Below the pieces are notes generated by a model. That model was not told where the DNA came from, ran no database searches, and saw only the letters and a program-made list of their open reading frames with translations. The position numbers and the translations under genes were made by a program. Of a DNA stretch of 64,000 nucleotides, positions 1 through 12,713 are shown piece by piece. This DNA is from Parasponia andersonii. Its lineage: Eukaryota; Streptophyta; Magnoliopsida; Rosales; Cannabaceae. The stretch spans positions 891,341-955,340 of the forward strand of contig JXTB01000048.1 of the NCBI GenBank assembly GCA_002914805.1. Reading direction: 5' to 3'. Position 1 is the stretch's first letter; every line of letters begins with the position of its first letter.

Positions 1-1234
1 TAATAAATTTTAATTAGACAAAATAATACTTATAATAATTAAAAAAAATACCTACTTGAACAAGTAATATCTTGTTATTCGGATTTTCAGGTCAAGTTCG
101 AGTATTTAAGATAATACCCAAAGCAAGTTCGGGGTGAGTTAGGGTTCATACATATCCGTTCCGATTATGTAGTTATATGTTATTTTTTAATAAATCCAAG
201 TATATACGTATATATGTATATTTAATACATACTGCAAGTAAGAAACACTTAAGTCTATTACTTAAGAATAGCTAAACCCCAGACCCATTATAATATACTT
301 ACCCAACAACTTACAATACATCCATAAGCCCACAAGCACGATTGAAGAAGGATTTGAAGGGAAAAAGAAAACCTAAGCATTATTTCTATTATCTAAGACA
401 GTAAGACTTGAAACTCTGCACCTTCACAACCACGCAGCCATCGGTCATTTTCAGGTATTTCTAATTACACTTAACTTGCATTTGTAATTTTTATAAAAAG
501 CTATACCTTAAAGACTGGGGTGGCCATATATGGTAGAATATTACTCTTTTTTACATTTTTGTTTTCTTTTTAAATTTGAGAAAATAATATATTTATATAT
601 ACATATATATATATATACACATATTAGGATAAATAATTAGATAGATTTCAAAATTAGTTTAAAAAAAGATGTATAGAATTCTATAAAATATTTTTTGTTT
701 GATAATCTCTAAAATGTTTAACTTGTCTATTTTATTTTACAATTTTTTTCTCAGCAATAAAAAATCATACAAGAGAAGTCGACCAAATGGCATAAAGAAC
801 AAGAGATTCGATAAGTTTGGAAATTATTTCAGAATATTATGATGTATCATCTGTTATTTATTGTTTTTTTGTGTTAGATAATTGTTATATTTTTTAGACT
901 TATTTCATTTTAGATTATTGTAATATGGTTTGAATTTGATTGATATTATGTATAAATGAGTTATAAATATATATATATATTTCGAAAAAAAATTATTTAT
1001 TTATTTTTTTCAACGGACGGGTATATAGATACACACGAGTACCTACTTGCTCATTCGAATGAATACTTGAACCTGTCCCACCAAATTAAACAGGTAAATT
1101 AGACGGATATATATTTGATTTTTCCTCGCGAATACGAAAACGGATAGTCATTAACATCCTGAACCTGACCTGTTGTCATTCATAATTTTGACTGAGATGA
1201 GACGGTGAAAAAAGATTGATATATATATATATAT

Positions 1235-1507
1235 GATTGCCAATCCAATAGGTATTTTTTTTCTTTACCTATGGGTATGTATTTTTTTTTTAGCCGTTGG
1301 ATCACCATCTAATGGTGATCTAATGGCTATAATGAAGTGCATGAAAAAACGTGCATAATTAATGCTCTTTGCATGAAAAGATGTGCATCATTAATGTTCT
1401 TTCTCTCTCTCTTACTTTTTACAATAAAAAAATATACATGCTAAATTTTCATTGGCCAAATTGATACCTATCCATAGGTAAAAAAAAAAATACCCACTGG
1501 ATTGGTG

Positions 1508-1511
<4 letters not shown>
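1235..1511. mobile_element. MITE-like element inserted in a TA microsatellite
   Basis: The ends are imperfect inverted repeats of about 45 bp. The left end reads GATTGCCAATCCAATAGGTA, then a T-run and ACCTATGGGTATGTAT. The right end on the minus strand reads TAGCACCAATCCAGTGGGTA, then a T-run and ACCTATGGATAGGTAT. Both sides run directly into TA dinucleotide repeats, so the target was a TA microsatellite or TA is the target duplication. The interior carries a further 17 bp inverted repeat around AGCCGTTGGATCACCAT (about 1293-1329) and no coding capacity. The size (about 277 bp) and structure fit a non-autonomous DNA transposon of Tc1/mariner-like or Micron-like type. The superfamily is inference. 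Confidence 0.6.
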
Positions 1512-1548
<37 letters not shown>

Positions 1549-2196
1549 TTTGGGTGAGTAGTGTATAGTAAACACATGCATGATTTTGGATTCTATAGTA
1601 AGTACAAAATGCTGTGAATTCTTTTATTTTTTATACATATTTTGAGATTTAAAAAGAGAAAAAGAAAAACATTTCGTGTTGGTCTATTGGCATTACGTTC
1701 AAAATCAGGCATTTGTTTATTTATGCCTCACAACTTTTTATTCGGGTTAACAGGCCATCACAACTTTTTACCTAACCCATCTCATAATATAGCCTTCTAA
1801 AATTTTCTTTTGAAAAAAGGAAAATAAAAATAAAATCCACACTTAAAAAATATTATGAGAAGTGCATGTTCACTTTTTTTTTTTTTTTGGCTTTGTTTTC
1901 AACCATTGAATCTCATACGTGAACTTTACTAAATATTTACAAATAAAGTCTGTACATTAAACAGAGATAGAAAGAGGTACATAAAGTGAAGGGTGGATAC
2001 AGTATTCCTAAAAAGGGGAAAAAAAATATGTCCGTCAGCTCTTTTATTTCAAAAAGAAAATGTATGCTGGAATGAAAGGTAGTTGGTTTTTATAATTCAA
2101 TCACCTCAACTGGGCCATGGAAAGTTGCTTCTCATCTTTCCTTGTCTAATTCATTATTGATCCATATGACCATTAGTATTGAGATAAGAAATTATT

Positions 2197-2496
2197 GAGG
2201 TGCAACAATTTGAAATTTTGACTCTATAAAATAATATTTTGAGATTAAAATGTTTGTAAATTAATACACTGAGTTGACTTTTTGAATAATTTTAACTGAT
2301 AAAAAATAATAATATCCTTAAAATTAAGAAAAATAATAAGGATTACTCCAACTTTAATGGGAATTTATATTATTTTTTCGTTGCTAAAATTAGTCAAAAA
2401 GGTAATTCAATATATTAATTTTCAAAATTCTTATCTTTAGGGTATTATTTACATAGTCTAAATTTCATGGTTTAAATTATAGAATACTCAAATTTT
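2197..2496. mobile_element. MITE-like long-inverted-repeat element, copy 1
   Basis: The left part (from GAAATTTTGACTCTATAAAA, about 2212) and the complement of the right part (about 2390-2480, ending in TTTAAATTATAGAATACTCA) are similar over roughly 100 bases, so the element folds on itself. The same sequence family occurs at about 15797-16155, where the left and right arms match these. It has no coding capacity. The boundaries are approximate because the arms are degenerate and the flanks are AT-rich. Confidence 0.5.
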
Positions 2497-5400
2497 AGTT
2501 TTTTTTTTTTGGCAATTCACCCTTTGATTTCATACGGTGACATTTCAAAAAAGTTGAAGAAGTCCCCAATTTTAAATTTTTTTTTGAAAATCTTAAATTT
2601 ATTTAAAAAATACCACTTTTAAAAATATTAAAAAAATATCACTTTATATAAATAATAAGGTACTTGAGATGACCGGTATTACTTGAGGTAATAGATCTAG
2701 TTACATTAAATAACTTGATTGGTTACCTCGAGGCTCGAATACCTTTGAAAAAGTACTAATTTTGAAAACAAATTAGCTTTGTCTAAATATTTTTTAAAAG
2801 TGTTATTTTTCTAAATAAACTTTGAAAAATTATATATTTTTTAAATAAAATATGGAATTTTTCAAAGAGTCTTATAGAAAAACAACCAAATTTTGAGTCT
2901 CTTTAAAATAAATGTTCATTTTTCAAATGTAATAGTAAAATAATCAGTATATCAACATATATATTACATGTAAAATACTCGAGAAATTTACGCTTAGTAC
3001 CTATTTTCAAAACTTATTTTTATAAATATTCATTTTTAATTTTCTTTCAAAAATATCTATTTTTATAATTCGTATGTCATATACAAATTGTAAGTGGTCC
3101 ACATTTATAGTGTTAATTTTATCTAAAAGGTACAGATTTTATGTATAAAATATAAACAGTATATATTTATATTGTTTACTATGGTTTACATTTTTCATTA
3201 TAAATTTAACCTATGTTATATATTTTAAAATGTATGCTAATTTTTAGTGTAATTTTTATTCATAAAATATAGACTACGGTGTATATTTAACTCATATATA
3301 AAATAATTGTGACATATATTTCTCAAAAAATAGGTATAAAAATGAGAATTTACGAAATAAAAATAAAAAAATATTTATGAAAACATGGTTTTTAAAATAG
3401 TAAACTTTCCTCAAAAAATACTCAGGATATAAATTATAACTGGTATATAAATATATATACAAAGTGTAAAAATATATGAAGCTAATCATCTAGCAATAAA
3501 AAAGAGAAAAATTGATATTTATTAAAATCAAATTAAAAAAGTGAACATCGACCAAAATTTTTCTTTTTGAAAATGTTTAACCCGTCTAGAATTTTTTAAC
3601 TTTTAAACTTTTGGTGTAGATGTTTTTAAGAAGCCCTTAATTACATGCAAGTGGAAGGAAAAGAGTCGGGTATTTTAATATTATTAGTAAAGCTAAGTGT
3701 ATATGACATTTCGTAAAGGTCTTATATCACAAATACATTATTTGGGTCATTTGATGTAAATTTCAAATTTTAATTATGCTACATATGGTCTAAAGAAAAA
3801 AAAAAACAAAAAACTAATACCGGTAACTACCTCAGAAATCGTAATGATTAATTAGTAATGCCATTTTGTCCGGGGTTGCCAAACTTAATTTGAGTGTATT
3901 TCACGTGGGAAAAAAACAATCCTCAAAGAAGCTAAAATTACTAAAGCTATTTATTTATTTGAGTAAATCGTATAAAAAAAAATATATCCTGACGACAGAT
4001 TTTCTGTATTTTTAACCTCAAATTCTGAGCTTTGCGTAAAAAAAAAAAAAAAAAAAAAACCACATTTGGAATTTCATAAAGGCTGTACCATCAGCCCACC
4101 TTTTTTTTTCTCTCCAATTTTTGCAATGAAAAGACGATTTTACCCTTGGTTAAATAGCTTAGTTACCCCATAGGATACGTACTCCCTGTTACCAAACAAT
4201 TTTTTTAAAAAAAATGAATTTAACATATTAGTTTAATTTGTATTGAAGGACAACTGACTTGTCGAAATCAAATCACTCGAGAAAATAAATTTACCTGATA
4301 CTTCAATAATCATCTATGAAGAAGAAACCCAAAGAACCCAGTAAACCCATCTTAATAGATCTAGAAACACCAAATTGAAGAACAAACCATGTACTAACCC
4401 ATTTTGCAAAAATGTAACAAAAAAATATGGGAACACCCAAGCTTTCTAGGAACTCACATCAGTGAAGGAGGGTATGAAATCGAAAATCAAAATATGATGA
4501 GAGTTGATTAAATTTGTATTTGTCTATGAGAATTGAAAACTGATTTGAATTGGCAAAATAGTTCGTAAATTTGGGAATTGAATAAAATTCAGATTCATTG
4601 TCACGATCAGAAATCCAATATCGTGACTTTTAGTAATTTTATATTAAAATTATGATAAATAGTCATTTTTACAAAATTCTAGCAAATTTAATTTTTAGAA
4701 TTTTAATTTTTAGTCCTCAAAAATAGGTAAAATTCAAAAGTAAGAATTCTCTCAATACTTTTAATTTTTCTAGAAAATATACACTTAATATTTAGAAGAA
4801 TTCAATTTAATTCATTTGGAAACTTTTCATTTACAATCACGAAGTTCAATAAAATGAATCTAACGTCCAAACAATTTACATAAAATCATTTGTATGTATT
4901 AGAGTTCAATTTAATAGTAAAATTTATCCTCATACATCCACCTAATAAATATATTATTATTGGTTAAATAAATTTGACATAGAAAATGGAAGTTGATACA
5001 TGGTACGAATCAACCAATGAAGAGGATTGGAATTACAAGCACATATCAAGCATACTTATCAAGCCATTAGAATAATTACCGCAAAATAAATCAATACTTG
5101 AAAGTATGAAGAAGTAAGAAATAAGTACATGAATATTTAATAGAAACTTAATTATCTTTTTGAATGGATGCAATTTTACCAAACTTGCATGATTAATACA
5201 TTTTTCTAAATTTCATTTATAAACTAAGTTTATNTATATATATATATATAAAACTAGGTAATTAAACCTCTATCTCGAGATGATAGTTGTACCAAGCTAA
5301 TGACACTCGAAAAATCTCATGTTGGTCATTTAGGTATTCGGACGGTCGTTTTAGAATTTCGGTAAGCTAACTTTGAAATATAACTTTTCCAACGGAGTCA

Positions 5401-6330
5401 CGAATAAGAAATGGAGGTTACTATTGAATGTCTAACGCCCAAAATAGTTAGGTTAAACATTTATTTTGAAAAATTTGGGTTACAGGCCAAAATCCAGCCC
5501 GTGACACGTAAAACGATATTATTCACGAGTCTCGGAATTTGTTTCACCTTCAAATATATTGATATTATATATCAAAACTTGTTTTTTGACTTCTTTAAAT
5601 CCAAATTTTAAGTCAAAACTTCATTTCGAGGTCTCTGGCATTATTCGGCCTTAATTCCTTAAAGTTACAAAAATACTATTTTTCTAAAGTTTTTAGAAAA
5701 ATATAATTTTTGCTGAATATTTAGAAAAATATCATTTTTTTAATATTTCTGAAACAATCATTATCACATAATTATTTAGGAAAATATCACTTTTGAAAAT
5801 ATCTAAAAAAGTATCGTTTTTTCCTAATTATTTGTAAAAATGTTATTTTTGCATAGATATTTCCAGAAATAACAGTGTTCTAATCTCGTCTCAAGGCCCA
5901 ATCTCATTAGTAACAGATTCAGTCAACACTATTTAAATTTGCAAACATATCATTTTTGTGTCCTGAATTAGAAAAATATCACATTTTACAATTTAATAGT
6001 TCTCTCAAATCAGTCATCATTTCAATACAATACCACCATATTTTTTCATGATTCAATATCCTCTTTCACCTCATATAATTCTTACGGCTATAAGAATAGT
6101 ATCACAAAAATAATTGTATATATGCCACAAATTAGTTTATAAAACGCCCAAATAAACTTAGAAATCGACTTACTGGAACTGATTTGCTTTAAAGGGTCGA
6201 CACCGGTGGGAAAAAAGGAGAAGAGAAGCTTGGGCTTGTGCTCTATGGTAGTGGCTGGTTTTGCTATAGATTACATAGAAGAAGAAGAAGGAAGGAAGAA
6301 GGAGAAAAAGAAAAGGAAAAAGAAAAAGAA

Positions 6331-6364
<34 letters not shown>

Positions 6365-8224
6365 TAAGAATGTTGTCGGGTACGAGAGGAAGTTAAGGGA
6401 AGAAAGTGTATTTAAAACTGAAAAGTCGATCCCACCAATTAATTAAAATATTCTATTTTTTCTATATATTTTTTAAATTTTTTTTACAAAATTTTTAAGG
6501 CAAAAATAATTGGAATACTCTTGACAAATTCAGGGTTTTATATCCAGAATCATCTATCTTATACAATGACAGAGCTAATTCAGTCACCGTTCTCCCGTAT
6601 TTTTTAAAAAATTATATTTTGTACCTCTATTTTGTCTAAAATTCTCAATTTTATCTTTTATTTGCCCTCTCCTAAATTTTTATAATTATAGTCTTTACCT
6701 TCTTTTAGTAAAAAAAAATTCAAAAATGCCCCTAATATGACCTACTAGCTTTTTAAAAAAAAATTTCTGAATTTTACTTACATTATTTTGAAGTACTATA
6801 TTTGACCCATATTTTGGATAATTTTTTTTTAGACTCACTTTAAATACCCGTTTTAATTTTATATTGGTTTATGTTGACTAACGTGTTTCAAAATTAGCTA
6901 GAAAAAATTTATTATATCTCCCTAACAAAATTTCCTAGTTCTGTCACTAATTTCATATAAAAAATATTAAAAATAAATAAACTTAACCTAGTAAAGGAGA
7001 TGATTATGCATAAGTCAATATCTCAATATCTTGAAGCTACATGGGCGATCTCCATGGCTAAAAGATTTATTGTTGCATGTCAGAGGATGGACGGACTGAA
7101 GCGAATATGCTATGGATAGCTCAAGGTAGTCGTCACACGAACAAATCAAGGATTTGAGGGTTATTCGGTTGGCTAAGGCTGTTAGGTCATCGATAGTAGA
7201 GGGAGAAATGTAAGGGTTTAGGGTTTTAGGAAGAAGAAAAAGGCTTTTTAGTTTTTAATTTTTTTTACTTTTTTTTTAAATAAAGTCATTTACCTATTTA
7301 GAAATTAGGATACATAACCTTAATTCAGATTCACCAGTTTTTTAGGAGAGAAATTTGAAATATGAAAAGGGAAGGTGTAGATTTTTTGAAATTTCAAATA
7401 TGGAATTTTTTTTTTTTGGCAAAGACTATTCAGGGTTAAAAATGTAGAAAGTGCATTGCTGAGGGGTTTTTTTTTTTTCCAGTTTATTCTATTTATTATC
7501 ATTCTTTTATGCATAAGGATTTAGACACCAAAATCTTATACAAAAAATTTACACTAATAAAGTGGTATCATTTTTAGACACATAATTATAGATGACGTGG
7601 TCACACATTCAAAAATAAAATAATTAAAATGAATGGACGTCATGCGGCATTGTATTGTTTTGTTTTTTTGTTTTTAATAAGAGTATGGTTTGGAATTTTA
7701 GATCTCTACATTAGAGGTGCAACGTGGACCCTAATTTCCTCGACTAAACGTAGGAGGACCCAATACCAATGTCCTCGTGTAAAGAAAGGATAAGGCTAAT
7801 TTCAGGTTTTTAACACTTTCATCTATACAAATAAAAAGAATTATGAAAGTAAGGTGTGTCATTTTTTTTTCTAATTTCCACACTGCTTTTTTCTTTTTTA
7901 GAAATATCACTTTTTTAGAAGTTTTTACGAAAATACTATTTTTAAAATAATTATTGGTTACTAGTTTTTTAAAACTAGTTATTTGTTACTGGTTACCAGT
8001 TATAAATACTTTTGTTAGTAATTACTAGTATTTAAAAATTTGTTATCAGTTACTATTTTAAAATGGGACTTTGGAAACTTATACCTATTTTTCAAAAAAT
8101 ACTACTAAATTTACGACTTTTCAAACATAATAAAAAATTCGTATGACTTTTCAAGATATTTTTCTAAATACATTGGGAGCTAGAAAATGCAGTAACATTT
8201 TAATAAATAAGCCATTTTTTTTAA

Positions 8225-8830
8225 GCAAAAAACCACGAAGGTTTCTGTAAACTATTTTGTTTTTCTTTTAACGGAATATCCTGTATGTAAGAAAATTATA
8301 GGAAACCATAAAAGTTTTTTAAAAACCAATTTGGTTTTTTTTTAGTGGAATGCTATCACATAATACCATAAAATTTTCTTGGAAACTAATTTAGTTTTCT
8401 AGTGGAGTGCTATTTATGTAATTAAATCACAAGAAACAATAAAAATTTCTTAGAAACCAGTTTAGTTTCTTTGTAGCAGAATATCCTGTATGTAAATAAA
8501 TTACAGGAAACTATAAAAATTTTAATTTCTTTAGCAGAATGCAATGTATATAAGTAAATTATAGAAAACCACAAAAGTTTCTAGGAAACAATTTTGGTTT
8601 CCTTTTAGTAGAATACTATATTGCTAAATAAATCACAATAAACTACAAAGGTAATTGGTTTTCATATAGCAAAATGTCTTGTAGTTAAGTAAATTATAGG
8701 AAACCACAAATATTTCTTAGAAACTAGTTTAGTTTTCTTTTAGTAGAATGCCTTGTGTGTAAATAAATCATAGGAAACCACAAAAATTTTTTGGAAACTA
8801 GTTTAGTTTTTTTATAGCAGAATGCCATAT
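8225..8830. repeat. Degenerate 58-75 bp tandem repeat
   Basis: About nine imperfect units follow each other. Each contains a version of GGAAACCACAAAAGTTTCTT, then GAAACCAGTTTAGTTTTCTT, then an AGCAGAATGCC-like core, then TGTAAATAAATTATA. The GAATGC-like cores lie near 8273, 8345, 8403, 8478, 8537, 8610, 8672, 8746 and 8820, spaced about 58 to 75 bases. There is no coding frame. It looks like a decayed short satellite, and its last units lie inside the larger duplication that starts at 8631. Confidence 0.65.
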
Positions 8831-9695
8831 ATGTAAATAAATAGACAAAAAATCTAGAATTTCGAGTACAAAAACTTTCTTAGTAGGTAATATTAAGTTT
8901 CTATACATATATTTCAATTATTCTATGTCCAAAAGGAATAAATAAAGGGAAAAAAAAATAGAAAATTGATAAATTAATGGTGAAGGTTTTGAAAAAAAAA
9001 GAGTTTAAAAAGAGAAAATAAAAAAAAAAAGGAAAAAAAAGAAAGAAAATAGCAAAGGTTTAAAAAAAGAGTAATAATATTTAGTGCGGAAAAAAAAATT
9101 TAAATGGGTTATAAAAAATGAATTTAAAAAAAATGAAAAAATAAAGGAAAGAGACAAAATCACAATAAACCACAAAGGTAATTGGTTTCCATATAGCAGA
9201 ATTTCTTATAGTTAAGTAAATTACAAGAAACCACAAATATTTTTTAGAAACTAGTTTAGTTTTGTTTTACTAGAATGCCTTGTATGTAAATAAATTATAG
9301 TAAATCACAAAAGTTTTGTGGAAACCAGTTTAGTTTTTTTTATAGCCGAATGCCATGTATGTAAATAAATAGACAAAAAATCTAGAATTTTGAGGACAAA
9401 AACTTTCTTAGTAGGTAATATTAAGTTTCTATACATATATTTCAATTATTCTATGTTCAAAAGGAATAAATAAAGGGAAAAAAAAAAAAGAAAATCGATA
9501 AATTAAGGATGAAGGTTTTGAAAATAAAGAGTTTAAAAAGAGAAAACAAAAAAATAAAAAAATAAAGGGGAAAAAAAGAAAGAAAACAACAAAGGTTTAA
9601 AAAAAGAGTAATAATATTCAGTGTGGAAAAAAAATTTAAATGGGTTATAAAAAATGAATTTAAAAAAAATGAAAAAATAAAAGAAAGAGACAAAA
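8631..9695. repeat. Tandem direct duplication of about 527 bp
   Basis: The sequence beginning AATCACAATAAACTACAAAG at 8631 recurs as AATCACAATAAACCACAAAG at 9158, a period of 527 bases. Similarity continues through the satellite units, the AGACAAAAAATCTAGAATTT segment and a purine-rich A/G tract, and ends near 9695 (GAAAGAGACAAAA at the end of both copies). The copies differ by scattered substitutions and small indels in the A-runs, so the duplication is not brand new. The antisense open frame over the purine tract is only the poly-T complement and is not a gene. Confidence 0.8.
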
Positions 9696-9699
9696 AATA

Positions 9700-11100
9700 G
9701 ATAAATTAATGATAGAGAGAATCAAACCAGGCTAGAATATAGACTAACTTTAACCCAACCATTATACCAACCTGTGTTTTCATTTATTTACATTACTTTT
9801 TAATTAATAGAACTTTCTAGTTTTGCCATCATATCTTAGGTAGTATAAATGGAATCATTTCTCCCTCGTTCATATGGAAAAGTATTTAATATTCAAAGAT
9901 CGTACTTTAGGAAATATTTTTTAAATGATTGTACAAAGTGTCATTTTTCCTCTAAAAATGATATATTTTTAAAAAATACGATACTAGACCTAAAAAAAAC
10001 TTAGCAAACTGTACTTTTCTAATTCTTTTCTAAAAAATGCATAGATGGCCTAATTTTCTTGCTAATTTCCTCGACTATATGAGAAAAGGATATGGATAGG
10101 AATATTTAGGCTATTTGTTCCTTTTTTAGGACTATGTCGATATAATTATTTTTTTAGGACTGAAAGTTAGGAGTAAGTCGAGAGAGAAAAAATTAGCTTT
10201 CAAAATTACCCTTGGTCAAAAGTGAGGAGGTGGTAGGTGAGAGCATTAAATGACTGTTGTTTATTTTACCTCATTTTCTCTCATTTTTCTTTCATTCTCG
10301 TTCTCTTTTTATCTTTCTTTCAATTCTTCTTCTTGGTTCTCTATCCAAAATCGAAGATTGGTTTTCATCTCATGAAGAATATAATTAATCTCTTCATCTC
10401 ATGAGGAATATGAATGCTTGTTTATTCTCATTCTATGTTTTTCTTTCTTTCTCTCTCTTTCTTATTCTTGTTGATGATTTCTTTGTCTCTCTGCCTACTT
10501 TCTTTCTCTTTCTCTACACCTTTCTATTTCTCTATTTCTTAATAGATCTTTTACTACTTAACTAAAAAAAAACACTCACATGAAAAAAAGTTTGATATCG
10601 ATAGGTGGAGAGTTTTTCAAATTTTAAAGATAAGTAAATAAGTTTTGTTTAAGAATAGTTTAATAAAGAAGGACTATGATACTGATCTAGGTAACAATAT
10701 GCTAAAAATTCCATATTTTGATTTATTCATAATCATTTTAATATCTTGTAGATCTCATTGGTTAATGTATGGCCAATATGAAACTGATCTTTAAGCTCAA
10801 TTTAATCTTGACATATGTTCAAAAAATTTTGACTAGTACATCATTATTTTGAATTCACTTATCATTCATTGATTAAATGTATCAACGTATGTATCATAGA
10901 AAATATTATTCTATCTTAGGATATAGATTTTGAGTTATTTTGTGGATATGGAAATTGTTCTTCTCATTAATAAGACCTCTTTGAGCAGAGTCCATTTAAT
11001 TCAGACTTAATTGCTATAATTTCCGAAATTACAATCTAAAATAAATCCTAACAACTAGATCAGTACTAACATTAAAATATAATATGTTTTTCATTTATAG
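9700..11100. other. Gene-free AT-rich intergenic DNA
   Basis: No supported gene. There is a pyrimidine-rich tract at about 10260-10540 (TTTCTTTCTCTC-type), and otherwise AT-rich sequence without clear structure. Confidence 0.6.
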
Positions 11101-11104
11101 TCAT

Positions 11105-12600
11105 GATGTTCTTGACTTTAGGTCAGGAAGTTCTTGACTTAGGGTCAAAAAATTCCTGATATAGAGTCAAGAAGTCATTAACTTCAGGTCAAAAACTTCC
11201 AGACTATAAGTGATGAATTTCTTGACTTAGTTCTTGATTTAGAGTCAAGAAGTTATTGACTTAGAATCAAACTTTTCTTGACTTCGAGTGAAGAAGTTCC
11301 TGACTTGAGGCCAAGAAATTATTAATTTTTGGTCAAGAAGTGATTGATTTGGGGTTAAGATGTTCTTAACTCGAGGTCAAAAAGATATTGAGTTAAGGAA
11401 AAAAAAAGACTTGATTTAGAGTCAACAACATTTTTAGTAAGGGATATAAAGTATTATATAAAACTTGGTCACAATATTGTATATGATATGTTTTTAAATT
11501 TATAAATTGAAACTTATTGAGCCTATGCTAGGATTTTATTATCTGAAGTCAAAAAGTTTGTTATATTTTGTTTTCCAATTCATTAATTAGGTCAAGAATG
11601 TATTGATTTTCGTGTTAAGAATTTCTTGAATGAGATCACAATCTCTTTAATCTAAAAAGTTAATATAATTTTATGTGCTTATCAATTCAAAAAGTTCTCA
11701 ACCTTAGGTCAAGTAATACTTGTCTTGAAGTCAAGATAAACGTGATATAGAGTAAATTTTTTCGACCTAGAGTCAAGATAACCCTGACATAGAGTCAAGT
11801 TTTTATTAACCTGGAGTAATAGATAATATCTTTATTAAAGGCATTAAATTTTATCGAAATATCTACTAAATAGATAACTTTTAGAAAAATAATAGTCATC
11901 GAATATACCAAAAAATATAAGTAAAAACTAAATATTATTCACCAACCATATAAACCACAAGCCAAAAAAAAAAAAGAAAAAAAGTAATTGTTAGAACCAC
12001 AATCAAAATAAAGCATTGTCTTTGCATTCCTAAATTAGGTTACTCCTATCGGTCAGTTTCAATATAATTCTCATATTTATGCAATTCATGATAATACAAC
12101 TCGCACATAAACTTATGAAGTAACTAGCTTGTCAGATATTAGAAACTCAACATACTTGATGACAAACATATTACAGTCTCTATTGAATAATAACAAAATA
12201 CCTTGACTTAGGGTAATGACCTTTCTGACCTAAGATCAAAGAGCACTTGACCTAAGATGTCAAAAGTTCTTGACCTCAATCAGAGAAATTCAAATAAACA
12301 GGAGGTCAAGAACCTTTTAACTTTCTAGTCAAGAAGTTCTTGACTAGAAGGTCATAAAGCATTTGAGTTAAGGTTAAGAAGCACCTGAGAAGAGTAAAAA
12401 AGATTTTAACTAGGGTCAAGAAATACTTAGCTCATATCAGATCCAAAAAAATCTTAACTCTAGTAAATAAGCTCTTGACCAGAGCTAAGAAACACTTAGC
12501 TTTGGTCTATAACTTTTGGACCTGGATCAAGAAAAACTTGATCCGAATTAAGAATTTTTTGACCTTGGGTCAGGATATTCTTAACCGTATTAGAATATTC
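11105..12600. repeat. 22 bp self-complementary repeat array (interrupted)
   Basis: The unit is TTCTTGAC, five bases (usually TTAGG), GTCAAGAA, then one base: 22 bp in total, with 8-base inverted arms. The TTCTTGAC-like word falls at 11109, 11131, 11153, 11175, 11197 and 11219, then at 11231 (one shortened unit), 11253, 11275, 11297, 11319, 11341, 11363 and 11385, so the 22-base register is kept despite heavy substitution. A second cluster lies at about 11695-11825 (11695, 11717, 11739, 11759, 11781, 11803) and a third at about 12200-12600 (12200, 12222, 12244, then drifting). The spacers between clusters are ordinary AT-rich DNA. I see no coding frame across the array. Confidence 0.85.
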
Positions 12601-12713
12601 AACCTTTGAAATATTTAGTCTATTCGATAAAGTCAATATAGCTTTTTTTCTCTCCTAATATGCAATCTCAAAAAATAAGGATTTTCACATAAATATAAAA
12701 AACTAACATTTGC

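Larger units (their letters stand above)
1..8200. other. Gene-free AT-rich intergenic DNA
   Basis: I see no credible coding region here. Open frames are short, of extreme A/T composition and show no family motifs. The stretch holds TA microsatellites (for example 593-616, 1217-1234 and 1509-1545), poly-A/T runs, two MITE-like elements listed separately, a GA/GAAA-rich tract at about 6280-6365, and one ambiguous base (n) at 5234 inside a TA repeat. A few islands with higher G+C (about 5260-5640, 6180-6250 and 7010-7220) look like fragments of older transposons or gene pieces, but I cannot name them. Confidence 0.7.

Noticed and set aside
9457-9693. 78-codon minus-strand frame rich in Phe and Leu
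   Set aside because: It is the complement of a purine-rich tract within a tandem duplication. A similar composition bias explains the open frame.
11105-12600. Possible CRISPR array because of regular short repeats
   Set aside because: The repeats are contiguous 22 bp units without unique spacers of even length, heavily degenerate, and lie in a plant nuclear genome.
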